Source of the DNA: Gemmatimonadota bacterium
Lineage (GTDB): Bacteria > Gemmatimonadota > Gemmatimonadetes > Gemmatimonadales > Gemmatimonadaceae
Reading direction: 5' to 3'
Length of the DNA: 64,000 nucleotides
NCBI GenBank assembly: GCA_021324775.1
Contig: JAJPIM010000006.1
Location: 62,001 to 126,000 of the forward strand
Of the stretch, positions 8,410 through 16,966 are shown piece by piece. A program made the position numbers and the translations under genes. Within the stretch, counting starts at the first letter, position 1. The number at the start of each line of letters is the position of its first letter. A model generated the notes under the pieces. It was not told the origin of the DNA and searched no databases. It was given only the letters and a program-made list of their open reading frames with translations.

Positions 8410-10085
8410 TGCGTGCCGCGGCGCGGTGGTCGCGCGCGCTGAAGGGACTGAAGGGACTGCTGAAGGCGCTGCGGACCCTGCGGCGGATTATTGGTCTGGC
8501 GGCGATCGTCGCCGCGAATTCGGCCCACATCGGAAGCCCCGACGTGTACTACGAAGGGGCCGCCGGCCCGTATCACGTGCTGGTGGTGGTGAGGATGCCT
8601 GGCGTCGTACCCGGCGTTGCACAGATCGCGGTGCGCGTCTCCGGTGCGTCCGGCACCCCACCCGGCCGCGTGGCCGTCGGTGTCAACCACTTCAGCACGG
8701 TGACCGCGCCGCCGCTCGAGGACGCAGCACCCGACGCGGCCGGCCCGAATTCGTATTTCGGCAAGCTGTGGATCATGGCGGCTGGTTCGAACGAGGTCAC
8801 CGTGCAGGTCACGGGGCACGCCGGCACGGGGATCGCCATCGTTCCCGTGGTCGCCGTCGCCACGCAGAGACTGGCGCTCTACCCCTGGCTGGGCGCCGTG
8901 CTTGCCGTCATCGGGATCGCGCTCTTCCTCGGCGCCGTGTCGATCGTCGGGGCCGCGGTGCGAGAGAGCACGCTGCCGCCAGGCGACATGCCTGATCCCG
9001 CCCGCCGCCGGCAGGCCCGCTTCGCGATGGCGGCGACCGCTCTGTTCGTGGCGCTCATCCTCTACGGCGGACGCAGTTGGTGGAACAGCGAGGACCGCAG
9101 CTTCCAGCGCGAGCTGTATCACCCGATGGCAACGCGCGCGGAAGTGACGGACGCCGGACGCGCACTCGCATTCACGATCGTCGACAGCGAGTGGACCCAC
9201 CGCGGCGACACGACGTGGCAGATCGCCCACCGCGCGACCGGCTGGGGCCCGCTGATCCCGGACCACGGCAAGATCATGCATCTGTTCCTGGTCAGCGAGG
9301 CCGCGCCGTTCGCGTTCGCGCATCTGCATCCCGCAACCGTGGACTCGACGACGTTCACGGCCCAGCTCCCGCCGCTCGCTGCAGGCCGGTACCGCGTGTT
9401 CGCGGACATCGTGCACGAGAGCGGATTCGGCAAGACACTGGTCGCGACGGTCGATCTGCCCGAACCACCCGCACCCGCGCCGCCGCACTCCGTAACGACA
9501 CGATCGGGCACGCGAGCGAGCGGCACCATGCCTGTGTCACCCGCCGGAGCGGCGACGGACGCCGCTCGCGACACTGACGACGCCTGGAGCGCGGTGGCCG
9601 CCGTGCCGCTTGGCACTCCCGTGACGCTCGCCGATGGATCCACGCTCCGTTTGGTGGGCGGTGGTGCCGCGCCGGTAGCCGGAGGCGATGCGAGACTCCG
9701 GTTCGTGATTGACGCGCCCGGCGGACGGCCTGCCGTGCTGCAGCCCTATATGGGCATGGCCGGCCACGCCGTGGTCGAGCGCGATGACGGCTCGGTGTTC
9801 ATCCACCTGCACCCGATGGGCACGATCTCCGCGGCCTCACAGATGGCGTTCGCCGTGCGCACTGCGGCCGACACGATCGACGGAGACGTCGCGAAGCGCG
9901 TCGCCGCCAGCACGGCGGCGATGACCATGCCGATGCTGGCCAGCGACACGGTGTCGTTCCCGTACGCGTTCCCGCAGCCGGGCCAGTACCACGTCTGGGT
10001 GCAGGTGAAGCGAAACGGGATGATCCTGACGGCGCCCCTGCTGGTAAACGTGCAGCCACCCGCAACCGTCGTCGCCGCGCGCTGA
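8409..10085 (+). CDS. Membrane-anchored protein with two His/Met-rich HLHP modules
   Basis: The 558-residue protein starts with a hydrophobic segment (RRIIGLAAIVAANSA) and has two more around LAVIGIALFLGAVSIVGAAV and FAMAATALFVALILYGG. A large extracytoplasmic part follows. The motif DHGKIMHLFLVSE...FAHLHPA appears first. A second copy, YMGMAGHAVVERDDGSVFIHLHPMG, appears about 190 residues later, each inside a beta-rich domain ending like YHVWVQVKR. Clustered His and Met suggest metal binding, possibly copper given the divergent cupredoxin gene; that is inference. The start is the ATG that overlaps the previous stop; the frame is open far upstream but only as a shadow of the preceding gene. 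Confidence 0.78.
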   Translation: MRAAARWSRALKGLKGLLKALRTLRRIIGLAAIVAANSAHIGSPDVYYEGAAGPYHVLVVVRMPGVVPGVAQIAVRVSGASGTPPGRVAVGVNHFSTVTAPPLEDAAPDAAGPNSYFGKLWIMAAGSNEVTVQVTGHAGTGIAIVPVVAVATQRLALYPWLGAVLAVIGIALFLGAVSIVGAAVRESTLPPGDMPDPARRRQARFAMAATALFVALILYGGRSWWNSEDRSFQRELYHPMATRAEVTDAGRALAFTIVDSEWTHRGDTTWQIAHRATGWGPLIPDHGKIMHLFLVSEAAPFAFAHLHPATVDSTTFTAQLPPLAAGRYRVFADIVHESGFGKTLVATVDLPEPPAPAPPHSVTTRSGTRASGTMPVSPAGAATDAARDTDDAWSAVAAVPLGTPVTLADGSTLRLVGGGAAPVAGGDARLRFVIDAPGGRPAVLQPYMGMAGHAVVERDDGSVFIHLHPMGTISAASQMAFAVRTAADTIDGDVAKRVAASTAAMTMPMLASDTVSFPYAFPQPGQYHVWVQVKRNGMILTAPLLVNVQPPATVVAAR

Positions 10086-10092
10086 CCCGCGT

Positions 10093-10143
10093 GTTGGTTT
10101 TTTTGTCTACTTTCTACTTTCTGTACCGCTACTTTCTGCTTTT
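10093..10143 (+). repeat. CT-rich cassette
   Basis: A run of TTTTTTT followed by CTACTTTCTACTTTCTG and TACCGCTACTTTCTGC lies between convergent genes. The piece TTTCTGTACCGCT recurs at about 24252 and, with one change, at about 27216. Confidence 0.7.
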
Positions 10144-10437
10144 TTAGTCCGCGTACTCCAGGGACCCGTTCGCGGCCCGCACCATCACGCTGGCCATCGG
10201 CTCCGGCGTGATGAAAGAGATCGTCGCGCCACCAGAGAGATCGACATCCAGCGCCGTCCCGGCCTGCCGCACGCGCGTTACCGTGCCCCGGCTGTCCGCC
10301 GACCCCGGCGGCGCCGCCACCTTCACAGTCATCGTCGACCCATCGCCGAAATGCACGACGCACTGCGCGGTGTCGGTGTCGGCTCCCGCCACCGACCGCC
10401 CCGCGATGAGGCGCGTCAGTTTCTGGTTCAGCGCCAT
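10144..10437 (-). CDS. Small hypothetical protein, 97 aa
   Basis: The protein is soluble and beta-rich, with a repeated Gly/Ser pattern (VVHFGDGSTMTVKV and LDVDLSGGATISFI) that looks like two similar strand-turn-strand units. It begins MALNQKLTRLIAGRSVAG and has genome-typical codon use. It lies 13 bases downstream of the HNH-like gene on the same strand. No family is recognised. Confidence 0.6.
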   Translation of the reverse strand: MALNQKLTRLIAGRSVAGADTDTAQCVVHFGDGSTMTVKVAAPPGSADSRGTVTRVRQAGTALDVDLSGGATISFITPEPMASVMVRAANGSLEYAD

Positions 10438-10450
10438 GACGTGCCCGCGC

Positions 10451-10942
10451 TCACTGTTCCGCTACCCGCCGCCGCGCCGGCATGTATTTCTGGTACGCCG
10501 CGATCCAGTCCCTGGCGATCGCATCCTGTGCGGTCGTGAGCGAGATGGTATGCGCACACACCATCCGATGCAGCCGGTTCTCCAGCGCGTCTTTGACGTG
10601 TGCGTTCCACGGCTGCGTGAGATACGACTCCGGCCAGAGGTTCTTGATGGAGTTCGAGCCGCCGATTTCCAGACTGATGAGGTGGTCGACTTCGTAGTCG
10701 CCGGGCGCATGCACCGTGACGCCGTACTCGGCATACACCTCTCGCTTTATCTCGGCAGTCACATGCCGCACCCGCGATGAGTACCCAGGGGTGCAGACGT
10801 CCGTATCCGACACGGCGAGGACTGCCCCCGGGGTCAAGACGGAGTCGGGACGGATGGGCGTCGGCTGATCCTGAGCGGCGGCACGTCCCGCGCCCGCGCA
10901 CGCCAGGAGCACAGCGGCCGTGAAGGCGAATCGCAAGAGCAT
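10451..10942 (-). CDS. Secreted HNH-endonuclease-like protein
   Basis: An N-terminal signal peptide (LLRFAFTAAVLLACAGAGRAAAQ) precedes a compact domain. The core YEVDHLISLEIGGSNSIKNLWPE resembles the HNH fold: D-H, then N, then N-L-W-P-E. Small secreted proteins with this pattern are widespread and usually annotated only as HNH-like or hypothetical. Cys in VCTPGYSS and in MVCAHT could pair. It may cut DNA outside the cytoplasm, but activity is unproven. The start at 10942 gives a complete signal sequence. Confidence 0.7.
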   Translation of the reverse strand: MLLRFAFTAAVLLACAGAGRAAAQDQPTPIRPDSVLTPGAVLAVSDTDVCTPGYSSRVRHVTAEIKREVYAEYGVTVHAPGDYEVDHLISLEIGGSNSIKNLWPESYLTQPWNAHVKDALENRLHRMVCAHTISLTTAQDAIARDWIAAYQKYMPARRRVAEQ

Positions 10943-10979
10943 GCCTACGAACGTATGCGGAGGAGTCCCCTCGCGCGAA

Positions 10980-11013
10980 GTCTCCTCTCTCCTTTCTCCT
11001 CTCCCCTTTTCTC
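10980..11013 (+). repeat. CT-rich cassette next to the permease stop
   Basis: CTCCTCTCTCCTTTCTCCTC and CCCCTTTTCTC directly follow, in minus-strand terms, the stop codon of the ADOP permease. It belongs to the interspersed pyrimidine family, with the pyrimidines again on the + strand. Confidence 0.65.
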
Positions 11014-13446
11014 TTAGTCCGTTCGTATCGCGATCACCGGGTCGACTCGCATCGCGCGCACGGCGGGAATGACCGACGCCGTCACGCCCGCCGCCACCAG
11101 CGCCAGCGTGGCCACGATCCAGGTCGGCGCATCGGCCGGACTCACACCGTACAGCAGGCTCGCCAGCACGCGCGTCGCGAGCGCGGCACCGATAGCACCC
11201 CCCACGACCCCGATGCCGACCAGCCGCATGCCACGCTGGGTGACCATCGCCAATGTCCGGGATTGCGGACTGCCCAGCGCGGCACGGATCCCGAGTTCGC
11301 GCGTTCGCTGCGCCACGGCGTAACTCATCACGCCGTAGAGGCCAGCCACCGCCAGCACGGCCGCCACGAGCGCGAACGTCCCGATGAGTGTGAGATAGAA
11401 CCGGGGCGTGCCAACGCTCGCCGCCATGACATCCGTCATCGGCACCATGTCCGAGATCGCAGCCGCCGGATCCACCGTGAGGATCGCGGCGCGTACCGCG
11501 TGCTCTATTGCGACGGGATCGCCTCGCGCCGCGCGCACGACGATGGCATATGTCGTGCTCCCGCGCGCATCACCCTGGGCATACGGCCAGTAGACCTCGG
11601 GTACGGGCGGATCGATCGGGCCGGCGTTTGGAATATCGCTCACCACGCCGGCGATCGTAGCGAATATCGTGTCGCTCATGCGGAGGTGGAACCGCTTGCC
11701 GATCGCATCGCCGTGCGGGAAGTCACGGCGCGCGAGCGCCTCGTTCACCACGACGACACGCGGGACGCCGGACCGGTCGTCGTCATCCCAGCGGAGCGCC
11801 CGCCCGGCGATGAGTCGCTGTCCGAAGGCCCGATACAATTCGGGGGTCCCGTCGCGGTCTTCCGCACGCGGCAGATAATCGGGATCGATGTTGGGCTGCC
11901 CCTCGTACCGGATGCTGGAGTTCGATCCCCATTGCGAGTATGGCAGATCGGAGATTGCACCGGCACTCTGGACGCCAGGCAGTTGCTCGATGGCGGCGAG
12001 CGCGGGACGCAGGAACCCCTGCGTCGCACCGCTGTCGCCGTACCGCTGCGGCGAAACACTCGCCGTGAGCGTCAGCACCGGCCGCGGGTCGAACCCGGGG
12101 TCCCGGTTCACGAGCCTGGTGAATCCGCGGAGCACGAGGCTCGCGCCGATGAGCAATGTGAGCGAGAGCGCGACTTCGCCGATCACCAGACCGCTGAGCG
12201 CTCGGTGCTGCGCACGGCTTGCACCTGCGCCACTGCCTCCCCGCAACGCCTGCTCGGGATCGACGGTCGTGCTGTGCCAGGCCGGCAACGCCCCACACGC
12301 CAGCCCCACGAGCCCAGACAATGCGAGAGCAAAGACCACGATCCGCATCTCGATCGCCGCGCCAGCCAGTTGCGGGAGCTGCGCGCTCGCCAGTCTGCCG
12401 ATCGCGCGCACCGCCGTCCACGCAACCACGAGCCCCGCGAGGCCGCCCGCCGTCGTGAGGATCAGGCACTCGGCAAGCGCAGGACGCATGACGGCCCACC
12501 TGGTGGCGCCGAGCGCGGTGCGGACCGCGGTCTCACGCTCGCGGCGGACGCCACGCGCGAGCATGAGACTGCCGGCATTCGCGGCCGCGATCAGCAGCAC
12601 GGCGCACACGGCGCCGAACACGAGCAGCAATGGCGTCCGGACGCTCTGGACGCTGTCGGATTGAAGGGGCACGGCACGCGCCGACTCGCCGCGCATCATG
12701 GGATAGATCGCAATCATCGCGTGCACGAGCGACCGGAGTTCGAGATTCGCCTCACCAACCGCGACTCCGGGCTTGAGCCGTCCGAGCACCTTGAGGAAGT
12801 TGCCGTTGTGAGGGTTGCGCTCGCTGGCCGTGAATCGCGTCGGCACCCACAGCGGAGCGCTCAGCTCGTCTCGGCCATGCGGCACGTGAAATCCCGGCGG
12901 CAGCGTCCCGATGATGGTGGTCGGCGTTCCGTCCACGATGATCGTACGCCCCACGATCGTCGGGTCGGCCCCGAAACGCTGGTGCCAGAACTCGTCGCTC
13001 ATGACCGCGACGGCGCCCTGCCCCAGACCGTCGTCCGCGACGCCGAGCACGCGGCCGTGCATCGCGCGGACGCCAAGCATGGGAAAGAAATTCCCAGTGA
13101 CCCGCACCACGCGCACCAGCACTCCCTCACTCGGCAGCGAGATCAGTTGGACCGTAGAGGCCATCGCGGCCAGTTCCTGCCGGCGTGCATTGCGGGCGAG
13201 ATCGATGAACTTGGCCGCTGAGAATGGCCAGGCGTCAGCCTCCGGGCCCGTCCGGTAGACGGCGGTGAGCCTACCGGGATCGCGGAAGGGCAGCCGCTTG
13301 ATCAGCGCCTGGTCGATCGCACTGGCAATCGCCGTGGTCGCCCCCAACCCCAGCGTCAAGCACGCCGTGGCGCAGAGCGTGACAGCCGGCGTCCGTCGTA
13401 GTCCGCGCACGGCGTCCCGAAAGTCCGTCAGTGCGAATGGCGTCAT
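11014..13446 (-). CDS. ADOP-family ABC transporter permease (MacB/FtsX type)
   Basis: The 810-residue length and layout match ADOP permeases: an N-terminal FRDAVRGLRRTPAVTL leader, a first transmembrane helix, a periplasmic MacB-like core domain, three helices near LLVFGAVCAVLLIAAANAGS, a second core domain, and a final FtsX block with RTRELGIRAALGS and RVDPVIAIRTD. These are mechanotransmission-type permeases that work with a separate ATPase. None is adjacent here, as is common for orphan ADOP genes, which are abundant in Acidobacteria and Gemmatimonadota. The cargo is unknown. Full length with no visible frameshift. Confidence 0.93.
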   Translation of the reverse strand: MTPFALTDFRDAVRGLRRTPAVTLCATACLTLGLGATTAIASAIDQALIKRLPFRDPGRLTAVYRTGPEADAWPFSAAKFIDLARNARRQELAAMASTVQLISLPSEGVLVRVVRVTGNFFPMLGVRAMHGRVLGVADDGLGQGAVAVMSDEFWHQRFGADPTIVGRTIIVDGTPTTIIGTLPPGFHVPHGRDELSAPLWVPTRFTASERNPHNGNFLKVLGRLKPGVAVGEANLELRSLVHAMIAIYPMMRGESARAVPLQSDSVQSVRTPLLLVFGAVCAVLLIAAANAGSLMLARGVRRERETAVRTALGATRWAVMRPALAECLILTTAGGLAGLVVAWTAVRAIGRLASAQLPQLAGAAIEMRIVVFALALSGLVGLACGALPAWHSTTVDPEQALRGGSGAGASRAQHRALSGLVIGEVALSLTLLIGASLVLRGFTRLVNRDPGFDPRPVLTLTASVSPQRYGDSGATQGFLRPALAAIEQLPGVQSAGAISDLPYSQWGSNSSIRYEGQPNIDPDYLPRAEDRDGTPELYRAFGQRLIAGRALRWDDDDRSGVPRVVVVNEALARRDFPHGDAIGKRFHLRMSDTIFATIAGVVSDIPNAGPIDPPVPEVYWPYAQGDARGSTTYAIVVRAARGDPVAIEHAVRAAILTVDPAAAISDMVPMTDVMAASVGTPRFYLTLIGTFALVAAVLAVAGLYGVMSYAVAQRTRELGIRAALGSPQSRTLAMVTQRGMRLVGIGVVGGAIGAALATRVLASLLYGVSPADAPTWIVATLALVAAGVTASVIPAVRAMRVDPVIAIRTD

Positions 13447-13614
13447 CGGTCCTGGGATCGGCTACCCGTGAGACAGCCACCCGGAATCGACGGTTTGAAC
13501 GGCCCCAGACGGATGCAGCCAACGATCGCTCCCGCATCCTACGGACCGGCATGATAGGTGAGTGGTAGACCGGGATGATGGGTGAGCCCATTCCGAGCAT
13601 GTCCACCGCACCCG

Positions 13615-14040
13615 TCCGTCCCTGGTCGGGGCCGGTCGCGACCGGCCCGGTAGGACTGTGGTCGCCGTCCCGCCATGAACCGAAGGTAGCCCTTTTCGGG
13701 CAACGGCCCCCGACGGATGCCGCCGCCAACACCGTTCGGCCCCGCACATCACAACCCTCGGTCGGACTGTGGTCGCCGTCCCGCCATAACCCTTTCGACG
13801 AGGGCAGCACGGGCCGTTCGCGAACCGAAGGTCGCCCTGTTCGGGCAACGGCCCCTGACAGATGCCGCAGCCAACACTGTTCGGCCCCGCATCACAACCC
13901 GCGGTCGGACTGTGGTCGCCGTCCCGCCATAACCCGTCGACGAGGGCAGCAGGGGCCGTTCGCGAACGGCCCCTGACGGATGCCGTAGCCAACACTGTTC
14001 GGCCAACCATCGGTCGGCCTGTTCGGCCAACGGCCCCCAC
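13615..14040 (+). repeat. Array of about three interspersed palindromic repeat units
   Basis: Most of the 13447-14156 spacer is repeat DNA. One GTCCCTGG...GGCCGGTCGCGACCGGCC module starts at about 13617. Roughly 143-bp units containing GGACTGTGGTCGCCGTCCCG then follow at about 13763 and 13906. They hold both long (...AACCGAAGGTCGCCCTG...) and short (GGCCGTTCGCGAACGGCC) palindrome versions, the short one near 13954. No gene is seen; frames running through it repeat the same pseudo-peptides and are not credible. Confidence 0.85.
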
Positions 14041-14156
14041 CCATCAGTTCGCCCCGTCGCCAGCGTCCCGCTCACCAAGATGTGACGGTGCGGTCGCTGG
14101 ACTTTGGCAGTCAACCGAGGCAACATCTACGCTTCCCCAACCCGAGTGCCATTCCT

Positions 14157-14681
14157 ATGCGTGTCCCGGTCCTAGCTGTCGCCCTTGCCCTCCTGCCAGG
14201 TGTTGCCGCGGCCCAGTCGGCGCCGGTCGCCGACGCATTCCGTGAATTCGCCGGCAGCGAGGCGAAACACCTGACCGCCGCGGCCGACCTCATGCCTGCG
14301 GACAAGTTCTCCTACGCGCCGACACCGGCGCAGATGACCTTCGGTGCCGTCATGACGCACCTCGCCGATGGCAACGACTACTTTTGCAGCGAAATCGGCG
14401 GCATGAAAGCCCCCACCCGCACCAAGGTCACCGCCACCGACAGCAAAGAGGTTCTCGTCGCCCGCCTCAAGGAGACCTTCGACTTCTGCACCAAGGCGCT
14501 CGCCGGCGTCGATGACTCGAAACTCGGCGAACAGTTGCCGTTCTTCGGCGGCAAGACCCGCTCCCGTGCCAGCATAATGACGATCACGACGGGCGACTGG
14601 GCCGACCACTACAGCCAGGTCGCGATCTACCTGCGCCTCAACGGCATCCTTCCCCCCACCGCGAAACGCCAGGCGGAATAG
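14157..14681 (+). CDS. Exported DinB-family protein
   Basis: After a signal peptide (MRVPVLAVALALLPGVAAAQ) the protein follows the DinB four-helix layout: an N-terminal helix with EFAGSEAKHLTAAADLM, then FGAVMTHLADGNDYFC, and a final TTGDWADHYSQVAIYLRLNG. The two spaced His motifs are those that bind metal in DinB/YfiT proteins. DinB proteins of known function are mostly thiol-dependent transferases or are unassigned, and most are cytoplasmic; export is a variation seen in this kind of genome. ATG at 14157 gives a clean signal peptide. Confidence 0.85.
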   Translation: MRVPVLAVALALLPGVAAAQSAPVADAFREFAGSEAKHLTAAADLMPADKFSYAPTPAQMTFGAVMTHLADGNDYFCSEIGGMKAPTRTKVTATDSKEVLVARLKETFDFCTKALAGVDDSKLGEQLPFFGGKTRSRASIMTITTGDWADHYSQVAIYLRLNGILPPTAKRQAE

Positions 14682-14714
14682 CTAGCGGAGGAACGATTAT
14701 CAGCGCACAGGGGG

Positions 14715-14760
14715 AACGAATTCGTCCCTGGTAGGGGCCGGTCGCGACCGGCCCCTACGG
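14715..14760 (+). repeat. Single interspersed palindromic repeat
   Basis: One compact copy, CGAATTCGTCCCTGGTAGGG continuing into the GGGCCGGTCGCGACCGGCCC palindrome, lies after the DinB gene. It lacks the longer downstream module. Confidence 0.8.
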
Positions 14761-14835
14761 ATGCGGCGGCATCACGGTACCATCTCATGCCGCAAAACAA
14801 CCCGCCGCCATCCCACGTTCGTGCCGCTGTCGTTT

Positions 14836-14875
14836 CTACTTTCTACTTTCCGCTCGTCTACTTTCTGATCTGTTT
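14836..14875 (+). repeat. CT-rich cassette
   Basis: TTCTACTTTCTACTTTCCGC and GTCTACTTTCTG stand between the DinB gene and the convergent ABC exporter stop. Confidence 0.6.
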
Positions 14876-14900
14876 TGCCGGACAACAGCGGGATGCCGCC

Positions 14901-16805
14901 TCAGCGGTATCCCGCTGCTTGCATCTCGAACAGCTCGGAGTACGCCGCCCCGCGCGCCACCAGCTCGTCGTGCGTCCCCTCTTCGGCTATCTCGCCATCC
15001 CGGAGCATGATGATCCGGTCCGCCATGCGCACCGTCGAGAACCGGTGCGAGATGATGATCGCCATCCGCCCCGCCATCAGCTCCGCGAATCGCACGAACA
15101 CTTCGTACTCCGCCCGCGCATCGAGCGCCGCCGTCGGCTCATCGAGGATGAGGAGCTGCGCCGAACGCATGTAGGCTCGCGCCAATGCGATCTTCTGCCA
15201 CTCGCCGCCCGAGAGATCCACACCGTCTGCGAACCGCCTGCCAAGCATCTGGCGGTAGCCGCGCGGCAGCTTCGGGAGGAGTGATACGGCGAGCGACCGG
15301 TCCGCCGCCTCCGTGATCGGCCCCGGCACACTGACCGGAGCGGCGCTGTCACGCGCCCCCGCGTTCAGTTGTTCGAGGTACGGCCGGGTCGTTTCGATCT
15401 CGCCGACCCCGACGTTCTCGTCGAACCGCATGTCGTAGCGCACGAAGTCCTGGAAGATCACGCCGATCGCCTGCCGGAGCGACAGCAGATCGTACTCCCG
15501 CAGGTCCCGCCCATCGAGCAGCACCCGCCCTTCCGTCGGCTCGTACAGGCGCGCGATCAGCTTCGTGATCGTCGTCTTGCCCGCACCGTTCTCACCCACG
15601 AGCGCCAGGCGCTCCCCGGGCCGGATCGTGAAGTTGAGATGCCGCACCGCCCACCGGTCGCTCCCGGGATACTGAAAGCCCGTGTCGATGAACGTGAAGC
15701 CTTCGCGGATCGGCTGCGGAACCGCCGGTGCATCGGCGCGCGACACGATGGTCGGCTGCATTTCGAAGAACGCGAACAGATCCCGCAGGTTCAGGGTCTG
15801 CGAGTACACATCGCTCGCCGCCAGCAGCAGTTGCTGGATCAGATCCCGGCTCCGCATGAACGAGCCGGCCAGGAACGTGAGCAGTCCGATCGTGATCGCG
15901 CCCGCCGCCGCGCGCTGGAGAATCACGACGTAGGCGGCGTAGTACCCGACCGTCGAGAGCACCGACAACAGCCCGCTCACCACGCTGCGCCGGATCGAGA
16001 GCTGTTTGTTCTCGTCGAAGTACCGCTGCGCGAGATCGCGGTACCGTTCCGTCAGCCACGGCGCGAGGCCGAACAGTTGCACTTCCTTCGCGGTCTCGTC
16101 GCTCGCACCCGTGTAGCGGAGATAGTCCAGCTCCCGGCGCTCGGGCGTCCGCCGGAACAGCAGCGAGTAGCTGAGCGCGGCGTAGTGGGTCTCGCCGAGG
16201 AAGCTCGGGAACACCGCCGCGGCGAGGAGGAGGAGCAGCCAGGGGTTGTACGCGAGCAGCGCCGCGGCGAGGGTCGCGAGCGTCACGCCGCCCTGCGCCA
16301 TCCCGACGATCTGTGCGATCAGCCCGATGCGCCCAGTGGTCTGTTGCCGCGCGCGCTCGAGGTGATCGTAGAACGTGGGATCCTCGAACTGCGCGAGATC
16401 GAGCGTGGCCGCGTGCCGCATGAGCCGCACGCTCACGACGTTCGAGAACAGGTCGCCGAGCAGCGACTCCAGGAGCGATGAGGCCCGGGCCAGGAATTCG
16501 CCCGAGAGCACGATCGCAATCTCGATGGCCAGGTACCGCCAGAGCGGCCCGGTCCCGCCGCCCTTGGCCGCCTGAATCACCGCATCGATGATGAGCTTCC
16601 CCACCCACAGCGTCCCGACCGGAATGAGGCTTCGGACGAGCCGCAGGACCACCATCGCGGTGGCGTATCCGCGGTGCGTGCGCCAGACAAGTCCCATGAG
16701 CTTCGGCAGCGCACCGAGGATGGCGACCTTCTCGCGCCACGTCGTCGGGCGGTCGGGCGCACCTCGTGAATCCCGCTGCCGCGAGCCGATCGCGATCGCC
16801 GTCAT
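14901..16805 (-). CDS. ABC exporter, fused membrane and ATPase domains
   Basis: An N-terminal six-helix type-I exporter domain (about residues 30-330) is followed by a complete nucleotide-binding domain. The latter has Walker A GENGAGKTT, a Q-loop in IGVIFQDFVRYDM, the signature LSGGEWQ, Walker B LLILDEPTAALD and the H-loop ISHRFSTVR. One polypeptide is a half-transporter, so it should work as a dimer. ATG at 16805 (MTAIAIGSRQRD) is chosen over the longer frame because AGGGGAGC precedes it. It is divergent from the TIR gene. Exporters of this build move lipids, peptides or drugs; the substrate cannot be told. Confidence 0.93.
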   Translation of the reverse strand: MTAIAIGSRQRDSRGAPDRPTTWREKVAILGALPKLMGLVWRTHRGYATAMVVLRLVRSLIPVGTLWVGKLIIDAVIQAAKGGGTGPLWRYLAIEIAIVLSGEFLARASSLLESLLGDLFSNVVSVRLMRHAATLDLAQFEDPTFYDHLERARQQTTGRIGLIAQIVGMAQGGVTLATLAAALLAYNPWLLLLLAAAVFPSFLGETHYAALSYSLLFRRTPERRELDYLRYTGASDETAKEVQLFGLAPWLTERYRDLAQRYFDENKQLSIRRSVVSGLLSVLSTVGYYAAYVVILQRAAAGAITIGLLTFLAGSFMRSRDLIQQLLLAASDVYSQTLNLRDLFAFFEMQPTIVSRADAPAVPQPIREGFTFIDTGFQYPGSDRWAVRHLNFTIRPGERLALVGENGAGKTTITKLIARLYEPTEGRVLLDGRDLREYDLLSLRQAIGVIFQDFVRYDMRFDENVGVGEIETTRPYLEQLNAGARDSAAPVSVPGPITEAADRSLAVSLLPKLPRGYRQMLGRRFADGVDLSGGEWQKIALARAYMRSAQLLILDEPTAALDARAEYEVFVRFAELMAGRMAIIISHRFSTVRMADRIIMLRDGEIAEEGTHDELVARGAAYSELFEMQAAGYR

Positions 16806-16966
16806 ATGGCTCCCCTGCCCGGCGCGGAGTGGCGTTGCGGTGAATTGTAAATCTAGCAAGCTTTACAGCACCTCATACCGCACGCGGCCGGACAGGGGCC
16901 CTTCGCGACCCCTGCCCGCGGCCGGGCATGGTGCGGTGCCGGAAATGTCTTTACCGGGCTGGCTGC

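Noticed and set aside
11263-13221. Long + strand ORF (652 aa) antisense to the ADOP permease
   Set aside because: It is His/Arg/Asp-rich with no family motif, and is the usual antisense shadow of a GC-rich gene; the minus-strand frame has clear ADOP motifs.
13462-14040. Minus-strand ORF through the repeat array
   Set aside because: Its peptide merely repeats translated palindromic units; similar pseudo-peptides appear at 30246-30849 and 18190-18680.
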